Positions 43,100-54,000 are shown, counted from the first letter of the stretch. The stretch: 64,000 bases of DNA from Deltaproteobacteria bacterium (GCA_029261795.1 JAJDAP010000085.1:22412-86411), one strand, 5' to 3'. Numbers and translations: made by a program. The notes: generated from the sequence alone by a model not told the origin.

Positions 43100-43912
43100 C
43101 TAGGGCCTGGCCTCGGGAGGACGCAGTTTCCCCTCGGGCTCTCGGAGTGTCAATTGCGTGAGGAAGGCTTCGCTCCGAAGCTCCAGACCCACATGAAAAC
43201 GTAGGAAGCGTCTCAGCAGCCCCTCCGCCTCTCCGAGCGCGTTTCCCGACAGTCCGATCCGGGCGAGGGCCGATAGCTCGAAGCCCAGACTCGACTGGAG
43301 GGCTCGAAGCGTGCCGAGATGAATCGGCAACCCCTGATCCTCGGGGCTGCGGCAAGCCGCGCAGACCGGTCCGCCGTCGCCGACCCGGAAGGGCACCAGC
43401 GGGCCATCCGCCGGGCCCAGCGCCGAGGCGCAGCGGACACAGCGGGCCAGCTCCGGCCGCAGCCCAACGGCGTCGAGGGTGCGCAGTTCGAGCAGCACCC
43501 GCATCCGGCGATCCGGTGTCCCGCCATCGATCCAGTCCAGGGCAGCCAGACCGAAGTGGAACAAGCGCTCCCGCTCGACGCGTGCGCCGCCCTCCGGTGC
43601 CAGCCGGTCGAGCGCCTCGAGCACGTAGCAGCCAAGGGCGAAGCGGCCGGGATGCTCTCGAAGCCCATGGAAGGTGCGCTCGAGCTTGGCCAGTTCGAGT
43701 CGCGCCATCGATGTGGGCCGGCGCTGCTCGATCTGGATCCGCAGGTGGTTGAAGAAATCCAGGTTCCCGCCGAAGCGCTTGACGCTGCGCCGGGCGCCCT
43801 TGGCGATCACGGTCACGCGCCCGGTCTCCGGAGTGAGCAGGTGCAGGATCCGATCGGATTCGCCGAAATCGTTCGAGCGCAGCAGCAGCGCGTGGGTGTG
43901 GGTCGTCGTCAC
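43100..43912 (-). CDS. recO: DNA repair protein RecO
   Basis: A 270-residue RecO, which loads RecA onto SSB-coated DNA with RecR. It has the OB-fold start ALLLRSNDFGESDRILHLLTPETGRVTVIAKGAR and a central zinc site (CVRC...CAAC). recO beside glyS-type genes and ppdK is a common order in deltaproteobacteria. It begins 3 bp after the RodZ-like gene. Confidence 0.94.
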   Translation of the reverse strand: MTTTHTHALLLRSNDFGESDRILHLLTPETGRVTVIAKGARRSVKRFGGNLDFFNHLRIQIEQRRPTSMARLELAKLERTFHGLREHPGRFALGCYVLEALDRLAPEGGARVERERLFHFGLAALDWIDGGTPDRRMRVLLELRTLDAVGLRPELARCVRCASALGPADGPLVPFRVGDGGPVCAACRSPEDQGLPIHLGTLRALQSSLGFELSALARIGLSGNALGEAEGLLRRFLRFHVGLELRSEAFLTQLTLREPEGKLRPPEARP

Positions 43913-43915
43913 GAA

Positions 43916-44494
43916 TCACGGATCCGAAGCGGGCGCGTCAGCCGCGGCGCCGGACGGCGGGAGGGCACCGAGGCGTTCGTCGGCCGTGATCGCACCGGTC
44001 TCGAGGGCGAGCGCTCGTACCGCGTCCCGACGCACCGGGAGTTCGGTCCGATGATCCGGTGCTGACGCCGGCGTGTCAGCCGGTTTCAGCCCCGCCCAAC
44101 CGACGAAACCGAGCGCGACCACCACGCTGACCAGGACGAGTGCGATCAGGGCGTTGCCCAACCACGAGATCGAGACGCGGGAATCCAGTTCCGGCTCAGA
44201 GAGCATCCGGGAGACGGTCTCATCGGCGTCGAGCCCGATCGCAGTAGCGACGGTCCGGACGAAACCCCGGGCGAAGCCGTCGGGCTCGTGATCGAAGGCG
44301 CCGGCCTCCAGACGCTCGAGAGAGCGCAGCGGAATTCGCGTGCCACGCGCCAACTCTTCGAGGCCAATCCCGCGGAGCTTGCGCTGGCGGGCCAGGTAGC
44401 GCCCGATGGACTCCCTTGCGCCGTCCTCCTTGGCAGGAGACGTGCGGGCCGCTGCGTCGCCTGGATTCCGCGGCTCGGAATCCTTGGCGCTCAG
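43916..44494 (-). CDS. RodZ-like helix-turn-helix membrane protein
   Basis: This approximately 192-residue protein has a HTH_25 domain (SIGRYLARQRKLRGIGLEELARGTRIPLRSLERLEAGAFDHEP), then a TM helix (ALIALVLVSVVVALGFVGWAG) and a short periplasmic Ala/Pro tail, the layout of RodZ, which links the MreB skeleton to cell shape. The periplasmic domain is much shorter than in E. coli RodZ. No ATG, GTG or TTG fits upstream of the HTH; the only sensible start is CTG in a CTGA overlap with the preceding stop codon. Start is uncertain. Confidence 0.65.
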   Translation of the reverse strand: MSAKDSEPRNPGDAAARTSPAKEDGARESIGRYLARQRKLRGIGLEELARGTRIPLRSLERLEAGAFDHEPDGFARGFVRTVATAIGLDADETVSRMLSEPELDSRVSISWLGNALIALVLVSVVVALGFVGWAGLKPADTPASAPDHRTELPVRRDAVRALALETGAITADERLGALPPSGAAADAPASDP

Positions 44495-45342
44495 CGCAGG
44501 CGCTTCAGGTAGTCCTCCGATCGTCTCCCCCAGGTCCCGCTGGGCTGCAGCGACGCAGCTTTGGCGAAGTGATGAATGGCCTGATCCCGGTTCCCGAAGC
44601 CGACATAGATCTCGGCGATCCGGTAATTCGCCTCGGCTACGCCGAGCGGCCCCGGTGCGAGGTCGGCCACGGCCTCGAGGCGCCGTATCGCGTCCAGCGA
44701 CTTGCCCTCTTCGGAATCGAGGATGGCGAGGTTCAGAATCGCGCGCCAGTACTTGTCGTGGTAGTCCACCGCCAGCTCCAGGCTCTGTCGCGCCGCGGCA
44801 AGATCGCCGAGTTTCATCTCGGCATAGCCCTGGTTCGTGAGCGCCAGCCAGGGCTGCGGGAAGGTCGGATCGTCCACGAGCAGGCGCGCGTAGACGATCG
44901 CCTCGGGGTAGCGCTCGGACTGGACGTAGAGGCCGGACAGGGTGAGCCGAGCTTCCTGGAATTCGGGATCGATCGCGACCGCGGTCAGCAGATGTCGCTC
45001 GCAGTCCTCCATCAGGTTCTTGCGGCGATATGCCTCGGCCAGGGCGAGCTGGACCCATTTGTCGGCCGGGTTCAGCTTCTCAGCGGCGCGAAGCTCGCGA
45101 ATCGCCAGTGCCACCTTGCCGTCACGCAGGTAGTTCACGCCGAAGCTCTGATGCGACCGGGCCTGGGCCTGGAGCTGCTGACTCACCGGAGCGGGTTTCT
45201 TGATCGGCCCGATTCCGGAAGGCGCGAGACCGACCTTCGCCGGCGGAGCCTCCGCCTTGGCTCCGATCCGACCGTTGGGCGTCGCGCAGGCGAGCGCGCC
45301 CGTCAATGAGATCACGGTCAGGACGATGCACAGGGTCTTCAT
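44491..45342 (-). CDS. TPR lipoprotein, Tgl/PilF-like
   Basis: A 283-residue lipoprotein with signal MKTLCIVLTVISLTGALACA and six or so TPRs (FGVNYLRDGKVALAIRELRAAEKLNPAD; AYRRKNLMEDCERHLLTAVAIDP; NQGYAEMKLGDLAAARQSLELAV). The start has a perfect AGGAGG site 7 nt upstream; the track start lies far upstream. The architecture equals PilF/PilW and Myxococcus Tgl, which help the PilQ secretin assemble. Given type IV pili in the window, that role is plausible, but it is not in the pil block. Confidence 0.75.
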   Translation of the reverse strand: MKTLCIVLTVISLTGALACATPNGRIGAKAEAPPAKVGLAPSGIGPIKKPAPVSQQLQAQARSHQSFGVNYLRDGKVALAIRELRAAEKLNPADKWVQLALAEAYRRKNLMEDCERHLLTAVAIDPEFQEARLTLSGLYVQSERYPEAIVYARLLVDDPTFPQPWLALTNQGYAEMKLGDLAAARQSLELAVDYHDKYWRAILNLAILDSEEGKSLDAIRRLEAVADLAPGPLGVAEANYRIAEIYVGFGNRDQAIHHFAKAASLQPSGTWGRRSEDYLKRLR

Positions 45343-45353
45343 TGGAGGACCTC

Positions 45354-46157
45354 CTAAAAGGAAGAGAGCACGCGTTGCAGCCAGGCACGTCGGGCAGCAC
45401 CCGCGTCGCCACGGCGTTTGATCAGCTTGAGTTTCCCGAGCGCCGCCCGGCCGCCGGCCTTCGCGCCGGGTTTCGCAGCGGGTTTCGGGTTCGGGTTGGC
45501 GGCCGCCTGGCCAACGACCGCTCGCGCCGCCTCGCGCGCGCCCGTGGTCTTCGCTTCGCGGGCCACGTCGCCGGTTTCGTCCGTCGGCAGCCGTTTGCGA
45601 AACTTCGAGAGCGGCACGCTCGGCACGGGCTCCTCGAAGCTGGCCGTCGTGAGGTCGAAGCCCGACTCGCCGGCGAGTTCGAGTTCCGACCGATCTTCCG
45701 AATCGTCCCAATCGAGCACGGGTTCCGACGAACCTTCGTCGGGTTCGATCGGTGCCAGATCGGTGAGTACCAGCACGCCATCGCTCTCGGAGGCGTCCCC
45801 CATCATTCCGTTCCAGCCGCTGAAAGCACGTCGGCCGGAATCAGGCGCACCGTCGTCGAACAAGAAGCCCATGCCTTCGGCGAAGGAGAGCGCGGCATCC
45901 ACCGCCACGTCCACGCGGGCCGGCTCCTCGAGTTCGGCATCACAGGTCCAGGTGGCCGCGTCGGCGCTCTTGAGGGAGCGAACACCGACCGTTACGGAGA
46001 CAGCACCCTCCGGTTCCTTGTGCACCAGGATCGCGGCGCGTGCGGGCCCGGATGGAATCTCCGGCGACGACACCACGGGAGAGTTCAGCGAAGTGCGCAA
46101 GGCGATCGCCCTCTCGGCGGTCAGCTCGACGGGCGCCTGGCGCCGCAGAAAGTACAT
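45354..46157 (-). CDS. Conserved protein of unknown function (MYFLRR...)
   Basis: This 267-residue protein starts at MYFLRRQAPVELTAERAIALRTSLNSPVVSSPEIPSGPARAAILVHKE, a well-formed N-terminal domain of about 110 residues that I believe recurs in deltaproteobacteria but cannot name. The middle is acidic (PIEPDEGSSEPVLDWDDSED) and the C-terminus basic and Ala-rich. No signal peptide or TM is seen. It is the first gene of the operon leading to recO, glyS and ppdK, divergent from korA. No good ribosome binding site was found before the chosen ATG. Confidence 0.7.
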   Translation of the reverse strand: MYFLRRQAPVELTAERAIALRTSLNSPVVSSPEIPSGPARAAILVHKEPEGAVSVTVGVRSLKSADAATWTCDAELEEPARVDVAVDAALSFAEGMGFLFDDGAPDSGRRAFSGWNGMMGDASESDGVLVLTDLAPIEPDEGSSEPVLDWDDSEDRSELELAGESGFDLTTASFEEPVPSVPLSKFRKRLPTDETGDVAREAKTTGAREAARAVVGQAAANPNPKPAAKPGAKAGGRAALGKLKLIKRRGDAGAARRAWLQRVLSSF

Positions 46158-46393
46158 GGGGCTGGTATCGGCGCCGTCGCGAGGCCACTTGACCTCTTTC
46201 GGATGCAGCCCGCGTCCGGAACCCTTCTGGATGAAAGCACTTTTCGGGCAGCGCCCAGAAACGGCATGGGATCCCCTTCGGGGGTTTCGCCCTCGGGGCG
46301 GGTGGATACAATCCCGAAGAACCGGCATCCAACCTGCGCCCACCCACCTCGTGGCCCCTCATCTCGTGGCGGCCATCGGAGCACCAGCCCGCC

Positions 46394-48229
46394 GTGTCCC
46401 AGACCAAGAAGCCGGTCGAGGAAATCGACCGCGTCGCGATCCGTTTCGCCGGGGATTCCGGCGATGGTATGCAGTTGACGGGAACCAAGTTCACCGAGGC
46501 GACAGCGCTTGCCGGCAACGACCTGTCGACGTTCCCGGACTTCCCCGCAGAGATCCGCGCACCCGCCGGATCCCTCGCCGGCGTGTCGGGCTTCCAGGTG
46601 CACTTCGCGTCGGAGGACATTCGGACGCCGGCCGATGCGCCGGACATCCTGATGGCGATGAACCCGGCCGCGTTGCGCGCCAACCTCGGCGACCTGCGGC
46701 CGGGCGGTATGGCGATCGTCAACACCGATGCCTTTTCGACCAAGAACGTCAGCCAGGCCGGCTACACCGAGGATCCGCTACCGGCACTTCGCGACAACTA
46801 TCGTCTCGTCGAGATCCCGCTGACCTCGCTCAACCGCGAAGCGCTCGCGAGCCTGAAACTCGGTGCTCGCGAAACCGATCGCTCGAAGAATTTCTTTGCG
46901 CTCGGCCTGATGTACTGGCTCTACAACCGCCCGATGGAATCGACCGAACGTTGGCTCGAGGGCAAGTTCAAGGGCGCGGTGCTCGAAGCGAACCTGCGCG
47001 TACTGAAGGCCGGCCACGCCTACGGGGAGACGACCGAGTTGTTTCCCGTTTCGTTCGTGGTGCCGAAGGCGAAGATCGAGCCGGGCACCTACCGGAACAT
47101 CACCGGCAACACGGCCCTCGCCTGGGGCATCATCGCCGCCGGACAGCTGCTCGGGCAGCCGATCTTCCTCGGTGCGTATCCGATCACACCGGCCAGCGAC
47201 GTGCTGCACGAACTCGCCCGCTACCGCCACTTCGGCATCAAGACCTTCCAGGCCGAAGACGAGATCGCGGCGGCGTGCTCCGCAATCGGCGCCTCCTTCG
47301 CCGGCCACCTCGGCATCTGTACCACGAGCGGCCCCGGCTTCATCCTGAAGCAGGAAGCGATCGGGCTCGCCGTGATGACCGAACTCCCGGTCGTGATCGT
47401 CAACATCCAGCGAGCCGGGCCCTCGACCGGAATGCCGACCAAGACGGAGCAGGCCGACCTGCTGGCCGCCTACTACGGCCGCAACAGCGACAGCCCGGTT
47501 CCGATCCTGGCGCCGGCCACGCCCGGCGATTGCTTCTACACCATGATCGAGGCCTTCGAGATCGCGGTGAAGTACATGACACCGGTGGTCGTGCTCTCGG
47601 ACGGCTACCTGGCCAACAGCTCCGAACCGTGGATGATTCCCGAGGTCGCGACACTGCCGCGCACCAACGTCGACTACCGGACGGACCCCGATGGGTTCCA
47701 GCCCTATCAGCGCGATGCCGACACCCTGGCACGACCCTGGGCCGTCCCGGGCACACCGGGTCTCGAGCACCGGCTCACCGGCATCGAGAGCGAGGACGTG
47801 ACCGGCAACGTCTCCTACCTCTCCGACAACCACCAGAAGATGGTGAACCTGCGTGCCGAGAAGATTGCCCGCATCGCGGCCGACCTGCCGCCCGTCGAAA
47901 TCAACGGCGCCGAGCGCGGCGAAGTGCTCGTGGTCGGGTGGGGCGGTACTTGCGGCGCCATCACGGCAGCCGTGAACGAGGCGCGCGCCGACGGACAGGA
48001 TGTCTCGAGCATCCACCTGCGACATCTGAACCCGTTCCAGTCGGACCTCGCCGACGCGCTGTCGCGCTTCAATCAGGTACTCGTGGCCGAACTCAACCAC
48101 GGACAACTCTGGCGCCTGCTTCGCGCCGAGTTCCTGGTCCCGGCCGAATCCCTCGCCAAGGTCGAGGGCCTTCCTTTCAAGATCGCGGAGATCCGCTCCC
48201 GCATCGATCAGATGCTGGCCGGCTCCTAG
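46394..48229 (+). CDS. korA: 2-oxoglutarate:ferredoxin oxidoreductase, fused gamma-alpha subunit
   Basis: A 611-residue protein starting at GTG. Residues about 10-190 are the gamma domain (IRFAGDSGDGMQLTGTKF) and the rest the alpha subunit (GAYPITPASDVLHELARY, EDEIAAACSAIGASFAG, TSGPGFILKQEAIGLAVMTELP). With KorB it oxidises 2-oxoglutarate to succinyl-CoA, passing electrons to ferredoxin. The 236-bp divergent gap upstream has a TACAAT -10-like box about 80 bp before the start, but no good -35. No ferredoxin (korD) gene adjoins it. Confidence 0.93.
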   Translation: MSQTKKPVEEIDRVAIRFAGDSGDGMQLTGTKFTEATALAGNDLSTFPDFPAEIRAPAGSLAGVSGFQVHFASEDIRTPADAPDILMAMNPAALRANLGDLRPGGMAIVNTDAFSTKNVSQAGYTEDPLPALRDNYRLVEIPLTSLNREALASLKLGARETDRSKNFFALGLMYWLYNRPMESTERWLEGKFKGAVLEANLRVLKAGHAYGETTELFPVSFVVPKAKIEPGTYRNITGNTALAWGIIAAGQLLGQPIFLGAYPITPASDVLHELARYRHFGIKTFQAEDEIAAACSAIGASFAGHLGICTTSGPGFILKQEAIGLAVMTELPVVIVNIQRAGPSTGMPTKTEQADLLAAYYGRNSDSPVPILAPATPGDCFYTMIEAFEIAVKYMTPVVVLSDGYLANSSEPWMIPEVATLPRTNVDYRTDPDGFQPYQRDADTLARPWAVPGTPGLEHRLTGIESEDVTGNVSYLSDNHQKMVNLRAEKIARIAADLPPVEINGAERGEVLVVGWGGTCGAITAAVNEARADGQDVSSIHLRHLNPFQSDLADALSRFNQVLVAELNHGQLWRLLRAEFLVPAESLAKVEGLPFKIAEIRSRIDQMLAGS

Positions 48230-48240
48230 GAGCGACACCA

Positions 48241-49266
48241 ATGGCGGCAGCAACCCCGCTCAAGGCCAAGGATTTCGTTTCGGACCAGGACGTGCGCTGG
48301 TGCCCGGGATGCGGCGATTACTCGATCCTCAAGAACGTGCAGCGCGTGATGCCCGATCTCGGAGTCCCGAAAGAGAACATCGTGTTCATCTCCGGCATCG
48401 GCTGCTCGAGCCGCTTCCCGCTCTACATGGACACCTTCGGCTTCCACACGATCCATGGCCGGGCCCCGGCCTTCGCCACGGGAATCAAGGCCGCGCGACC
48501 GGAGCTGTCGGTCTGGGTCGTCACCGGCGACGGCGACGGGCTGTCGATTGGCGGCAATCACCTGATGCACGTGTTGCGTCGCAATATCGACGTGCAGATC
48601 CTGCTGTTCAACAACCGCGTCTACGGGCTGACCAAGGGCCAGTATTCGCCGACTTCGAAGATCGGCATGAATAGCAAGTCGACGCCACAGGGCTCGATCG
48701 ACCACCCGGTGGATCCGGTCTCGTTCGCGCTCGGCGCCGGGGCGACATTCGTTGCGCGGAGCATCGATGTGGACGCACCGCATCTCCAGAAGATGCTGAA
48801 GCGCGCGGCCGATCACAAAGGCACCGCGATCATCGAGATCCTCCAGAACTGCCCGGTCTACAACGACGACATCTGGGTGGAAGTACAGGATCGCAAGTCG
48901 CGCGGCGAAGCTGCACTCGTACTCGAGGATGGCGAGCCGCTCGTCTGGGGCGCACATGGCCAACGCCGCGGCATTGCGATCAATGATGGCGTCCCGTCGA
49001 TCATCGCGCTCGGTGACGAGGACGATCCGGTTTCGAAGGGCGTGGCCATCCACGACGAGAGCCACGAGAGTGCGTCCTATGCGTTTGCGCTTGCAACCCT
49101 CGAACGCCCGGACTTCCCACTTCCGATCGGCGTGTTCCGCTCGGTAGAGAAGCCGACCTACGAAGCGATGCTTCAGGACCAGGTCGACAGCGCCGTCGAG
49201 CAACGCGGCGATGGCGACCTCGAGAGCCTGCTCCACTCCGGCGACACCTGGACCGTCGAAAGCTAG
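48241..49266 (+). CDS. korB: 2-oxoglutarate:ferredoxin oxidoreductase beta subunit
   Basis: A 341-residue TPP-binding subunit with WCPGCGDYSIL, GIGCSSRFPLYMDTFGFHTIHGRAPAFATG and the TPP motif GDGDGLSIGGNHLMHVLRRNID. The ATG is preceded by AGGAG, 11 bp after korA. The track ORF of 1282 codons in this frame runs through korA and is spurious upstream of 48241. It ends in a CTAG that also serves as the stop of the convergent gene. Confidence 0.95.
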   Translation: MAAATPLKAKDFVSDQDVRWCPGCGDYSILKNVQRVMPDLGVPKENIVFISGIGCSSRFPLYMDTFGFHTIHGRAPAFATGIKAARPELSVWVVTGDGDGLSIGGNHLMHVLRRNIDVQILLFNNRVYGLTKGQYSPTSKIGMNSKSTPQGSIDHPVDPVSFALGAGATFVARSIDVDAPHLQKMLKRAADHKGTAIIEILQNCPVYNDDIWVEVQDRKSRGEAALVLEDGEPLVWGAHGQRRGIAINDGVPSIIALGDEDDPVSKGVAIHDESHESASYAFALATLERPDFPLPIGVFRSVEKPTYEAMLQDQVDSAVEQRGDGDLESLLHSGDTWTVES

Positions 49267-49934
49267 GCGAGCTCCTCTCGTTCGGCTCTCGATCGGATAT
49301 GGACATCCTGCGGATCATCGTGATCGACGACCCAGTCCGCGATGCGCTCGAGCTGGCATTCTGCGAGGTAGAGTCGCTGTCCGGCGACATAGCGTCGTTC
49401 GTAGCGAGCCCGAACCCGCCCGGCGTCGCCACCATCGCGGAGCACCCCCCGCGGCACAGTGACTTCGAATCGGGTTTGCAGGAATACCGAGAAGTGCCAG
49501 GCATCGCGAAGCTCCGGGCGGTGCAGGAAGACACCCTCGACCAGCACGACCGTGTTACCCGCTAGCGGCTGCCAGGCGGGCTTGATCGCCTGGTCGCGCT
49601 CCAGGTCATGGCAGGCCGGGCGAACCCGCGGCGGCTTCGACAGGGCCGGCGTCAGGACGAATTCCGCGAAACGTTCGAGATCGAAGGTGTCCCGGTAGTA
49701 CCCCTCGCCGGACTCGCGGCCCCGACGATGACGAATCGCGGCGGATCGATGGAAAGCGTCGAACCCGATCTGAACCACCGGCCGACCGCGCGCTTCTACC
49801 GCGGCCGCGAGTTCGTGAGCGAGCGTCGTCTTGCCGGCGGCATCGACGCCATCGATCGCCACCATCGCGACAGCGCCGACGCGAACCGCGAGCAGCTCTG
49901 TGGCGAGTCGATCGATGAAGGAAGACCGGCGCAC
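49263..49934 (-). CDS. Uridine kinase-like P-loop kinase
   Basis: A 223-residue P-loop protein with Walker A GVDAAGKTTLAHEL, then IGFDAFHRS (Asp base region) and RPACHDLERD, LVEGVFLHRPEL, all typical of the uridine kinase/phosphoribulokinase-like group. The substrate may be a nucleoside or another small alcohol. Its stop codon lies on the shared palindrome CTAG with korB, so the two convergent genes overlap by 4 bp. It follows the small anchored protein gene by 9 bp. Confidence 0.8.
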   Translation of the reverse strand: MRRSSFIDRLATELLAVRVGAVAMVAIDGVDAAGKTTLAHELAAAVEARGRPVVQIGFDAFHRSAAIRHRRGRESGEGYYRDTFDLERFAEFVLTPALSKPPRVRPACHDLERDQAIKPAWQPLAGNTVVLVEGVFLHRPELRDAWHFSVFLQTRFEVTVPRGVLRDGGDAGRVRARYERRYVAGQRLYLAECQLERIADWVVDHDDPQDVHIRSRAEREELA

Positions 49935-49943
49935 GCCCAGAAG

Positions 49944-50312
49944 CTAGTTCAGGGCTTCCAAGCGCACAGCGATCGACTCACTGCTATCCAGCCAGATTCC
50001 GACCCAGTGATCGCGCCAACCGAACTGGCCACGGATCGCATTGCGCAGACGGTCGTGGGCAGCATCCTGTCGGACTGGGATCGCGCGGTACCTGGCACGG
50101 GCGCCTTCGTGGTCGAGCCAGAGCCCGGGTCGCGATTGGATATCCAGGTACCAGCCGTTCTGGGGCGTGCCTGCCTCGAGCCAGAGCGCGCCATCGATCC
50201 GGGCCGGCCAGACGTGGGTCGAACGCGCGCTGCCATCGGCTCGTTGCGTCTCGACGATTCCCACGCCGTCTGATTCGAGCGCAAGCCAGGTCACGCCGAC
50301 GAACAGCAGCAA
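49944..50312 (-). CDS. Small membrane-anchored nitroreductase/split-barrel-like protein
   Basis: A 122-residue frame from TTG; it very likely begins further upstream, at CTG 50348 or so, just after the sucD stop, giving the signal anchor [25 protein letters not shown]. The soluble part (HVWPARIDGALWLEAGTPQNGWYLDIQSRPGLWLDHEG...) resembles the deazaflavin-type nitroreductase/split-barrel family that may bind flavin or F420. Function unknown. It lies between sucD and a kinase gene on the same strand. Confidence 0.6.
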   Translation of the reverse strand: MLLFVGVTWLALESDGVGIVETQRADGSARSTHVWPARIDGALWLEAGTPQNGWYLDIQSRPGLWLDHEGARARYRAIPVRQDAAHDRLRNAIRGQFGWRDHWVGIWLDSSESIAVRLEALN

Positions 50313-50350
50313 CGCGCAAGCCAGGGCAGCGGCCAGGCTTCGAAGCAGGA

Positions 50351-51223
50351 TTATCGGAGCCCCGCGTGCTTCGCCAGGGTTTCACCGATTGTCGCCGGGC
50401 TCTTCGAGACGGCGACGCCGGCGGCTTCGAGCGCCGCCATCTTGTCGCTTGCCGCGCCCTTGCCTCCGGCGATGATCGCGCCGGCATGACCCATGCGCTT
50501 TCCCTTTGGTGCGTTCTGGCCCGCGATGAAGGCGGCCACCGGCTTCGACATGTGCTCCTTCACGAACTGGGCGGCCTCTTCTTCTGCAGAGCCGCCGATC
50601 TCGCCGATCATGACCACGGCCTCGGTCTCGCCATCGGCTTCGAACAGCGCCAGGGCGTCGACGAAACTGGTGCCGATGACCGGGTCGCCACCGATCCCGA
50701 GACACGTGGACTGTCCGATCCCGAGCCGCGAGAGCTGATCCACGGCTTCGTAGGTGAGCGTGCCGGAACGCGACACCACACCCACCGGGCCGGGCTTGGT
50801 GATCTGGGCCGGCATGATGCCGATGCGACACTGCTCGGGTACCACGACGCCGGGACAGTTCGGCCCGACCAGCCGGGTCTTCTTGCCTAGCATCGCACGC
50901 TTGGCCTTCGCCATGTCGATGGCTGGAATTCCCTCGGTGATGCACGCCGTGAGGTCGAGGCCCGCATCCACCGCCTCGAGGATCGCGTCGGCCGCACCCG
51001 GCGGCGGGACGAAGATCACGGACGCGTTCGCACCGGTCTTCTCCACGGCCTCTTCCACGGTCTCGAAGCAGGGAATGCCCTCGATGTTGGTGCCGCCCTT
51101 GCCGGGGTGCACGCCGCCAACGACCTGGGTGCCGTACTCGATCGAGAGCTTCGCATGGAACTGGCCCATGCGGCCCATCCCCTGGACCAGCAGTCGGGTG
51201 TCTTTGTTCGCGAGAATGGCCAT
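50351..51223 (-). CDS. sucD: Succinyl-CoA synthetase alpha subunit
   Basis: A 290-residue SucD with the CoA-binding Rossmann start ([33 protein letters not shown]), phospho-His region ([26 protein letters not shown]) and [15 protein letters not shown]. With SucC it interconverts succinyl-CoA and succinate with ATP/GTP. It follows sucC by 4 bp. Confidence 0.97.
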   Translation of the reverse strand: MAILANKDTRLLVQGMGRMGQFHAKLSIEYGTQVVGGVHPGKGGTNIEGIPCFETVEEAVEKTGANASVIFVPPPGAADAILEAVDAGLDLTACITEGIPAIDMAKAKRAMLGKKTRLVGPNCPGVVVPEQCRIGIMPAQITKPGPVGVVSRSGTLTYEAVDQLSRLGIGQSTCLGIGGDPVIGTSFVDALALFEADGETEAVVMIGEIGGSAEEEAAQFVKEHMSKPVAAFIAGQNAPKGKRMGHAGAIIAGGKGAASDKMAALEAAGVAVSKSPATIGETLAKHAGLR

Positions 51224-51227
51224 CGCC

Positions 51228-52394
51228 CTAAGCTCCCTGCGCCGCGGCGACGACGCGCTCGCCAGCTTCGCCCAGCGTTTCCGCCGCTGTGATGTTCAGA
51301 CCGCTCTGGGCCAGGATCTCGCGACCTTCGGCCGCGTTCGTTCCCTGCAGGCGCACCACCAGAGGCACGCCGATGCTCAGCTCATCCGCCGCGGCAACCA
51401 CGCCCTCGGCGATCAGGTCGCAGCGCACGATGCCGCCGAAGATGTTCACCAGGATCGCCTTCACGTTCTCGTCGCGAAGGATGAGCTTGAACGCCTCCTT
51501 CACCTTCTCCTTGTCAGCGCCGCCGCCGGCATCGAGGAAGTTTGCCGGCGATCCGCCGCAGACCGCGATCATGTCGAGCGTCGCCATCGCGAGGCCCGCG
51601 CCGTTCACCATGCAGCCGACGTTGCCGTCGAGGCCCACGTAGGCGAGATCGATCTCGTTGGCAGCACGCTCGCGCTCGTCTTCTTCGTCGGGATCACGCA
51701 ACTCGGCGATATCCGGCTGCCTGAAGAGTGCGTTGTCGTCGAAGTTGAGCTTTCCGTCGAGGGCGAGCAGGTCGCCGTCCACGGTTACCACCAGCGGGTT
51801 GATCTCGACGAGCGACGCATCCTTCTCGAGATACATCCGGAACAGACCGCGCAGGAACTTCTCGAGCTTCTTGGTCTGCGGCGGATCGAGTTCGAGCGCT
51901 CGTGCGACCTTCTTGATCTGGTATCCACAAAGGCCGACGTTCGGATCGATGAACTCGGTATGGATTCGCTCCGGCGTCTTCTCGGCGACTTCCTCGATAT
52001 CCATACCGCCTTCGGTGGACGCGATGATCGCGAACTCCTCGGTGCCGCGGTCGAGGGTGAGTGCGAGATACAGCTCACGAGAGATGTCGCTGCCCGCTTC
52101 GACGTAGACCTTGCGCACGAGCTTTCCCTCGGGCCCGGTCTGGTGCGTCACCAGGGTCATGCCGAGGATGTCACTCGCGTGCTGGAGCGCTTCCGCCGGG
52201 CTCTTGGCCAGCTTGACACCGCCGCCCTTGCCGCGGCCGCCCGCGTGGACTTGCGCCTTCACGACCGTTACCGGTGTGCCCAGCTTCTTGGCAGCCGCCT
52301 CGGCCTCGGCCGGCGTGGTCGCCAACTCCCCGGCGGGGACAGCGACGCCGTACTCGCGGAAGAGTTCTTTCGCCTGGTACTCATGAACGTTCAT
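51228..52394 (-). CDS. sucC: Succinyl-CoA synthetase beta subunit
   Basis: A 388-residue ATP-grasp subunit beginning [23 protein letters not shown]. The motifs [30 protein letters not shown], and [17 protein letters not shown] are typical. The track ORF extends through mdh in another frame and is wrong upstream of 52394. It lies 41 bp after mdh in an mdh-sucC-sucD unit. Confidence 0.97.
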   Translation of the reverse strand: MNVHEYQAKELFREYGVAVPAGELATTPAEAEAAAKKLGTPVTVVKAQVHAGGRGKGGGVKLAKSPAEALQHASDILGMTLVTHQTGPEGKLVRKVYVEAGSDISRELYLALTLDRGTEEFAIIASTEGGMDIEEVAEKTPERIHTEFIDPNVGLCGYQIKKVARALELDPPQTKKLEKFLRGLFRMYLEKDASLVEINPLVVTVDGDLLALDGKLNFDDNALFRQPDIAELRDPDEEDERERAANEIDLAYVGLDGNVGCMVNGAGLAMATLDMIAVCGGSPANFLDAGGGADKEKVKEAFKLILRDENVKAILVNIFGGIVRCDLIAEGVVAAADELSIGVPLVVRLQGTNAAEGREILAQSGLNITAAETLGEAGERVVAAAQGA

Positions 52395-52435
52395 TGGGTT
52401 TCCTAGAGCTCGATCCGGTTTTCTGGTCGCTCTCG

Positions 52436-53383
<948 letters not shown>

Positions 53384-53550
53384 TCAACGCTCTTTGCGCT
53401 CAGTGAGCGGGTGCGCAGAGCGTCCGACTACGCTCGGTCAGCAACGGCGCTGACCGGCGGATTCGGGGGTTGAGGGGATGCGGACCGGTGGCGGCGATTT
53501 AGCCCATCCGGGGCTCGCACGCACCCGAACGTGCCAAGAATGAGGTTCAG

Positions 53551-54000
53551 TCAAGGGCCGCCGATACGGCCGAGCCGGTCCTGGATCTCATGGATCGGAA
53601 TCCCCGCAGGGCAGACGCGACTACAGGCATCGCAACCGCTACAGGCGCCACCCGGGGAGACCCCAAGCCGGCGCCAGTCGATCTCGAGCCGCGAAGCGGC
53701 CACCACCGCATCGCGCGGGTCGAGGGTCGGCTCGCCGCCGACGCGACTGCATTCCATGGTGCAGAGGCCGCAGACTCGACAGGCTTCGGCCTGGTGGGCC
53801 AGGCGGTTGGCCGCGAGTTCCGGCGGGCGCACGCCATCTGGGCCGTAGTCTGCGTGAAAGCGCGCCACCGGATCTCCCTCGGGCCGACGGCCGGCGAGCT
53901 GCCGAAGCACGTGTGCGGCGCCGGTGCGAACTTGCAGCACCATTGCGCGCAGTGTGCCGGTGTGTCCCATCTCGCGGAAGAAGCCGCGGTAGCCCCTCAT
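53551..54000 (-). CDS. Short GlpC/HdrC-like double [4Fe-4S] protein
   Basis: A 149-residue iron-sulfur protein with CRVCGLCTMEC and CSGCDACSRVCPAGIP, giving two [4Fe-4S] sites. It sits in the place of glpC after glpAB (4-bp overlap), but the two CCG domains that complete a normal GlpC of about 400 residues are absent; it resembles HdrC instead. It probably relays electrons from GlpAB to quinones or another carrier. Confidence 0.8.
   Translation of the reverse strand: MRGYRGFFREMGHTGTLRAMVLQVRTGAAHVLRQLAGRRPEGDPVARFHADYGPDGVRPPELAANRLAHQAEACRVCGLCTMECSRVGGEPTLDPRDAVVAASRLEIDWRRLGVSPGGACSGCDACSRVCPAGIPIHEIQDRLGRIGGP

Noticed and set aside
46260-46285. CCCC-TTC-GGGG hairpin followed by TTT upstream of korA
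   Set aside because: The stem is very short and no plus-strand gene precedes it, so it is not a convincing terminator.
45418-48240. Upstream extension of korB to a 1282-codon ORF
   Set aside because: It runs through korA and part of the 45354-46157 gene in other frames. The real korB starts at ATG 48241 with AGGAG.
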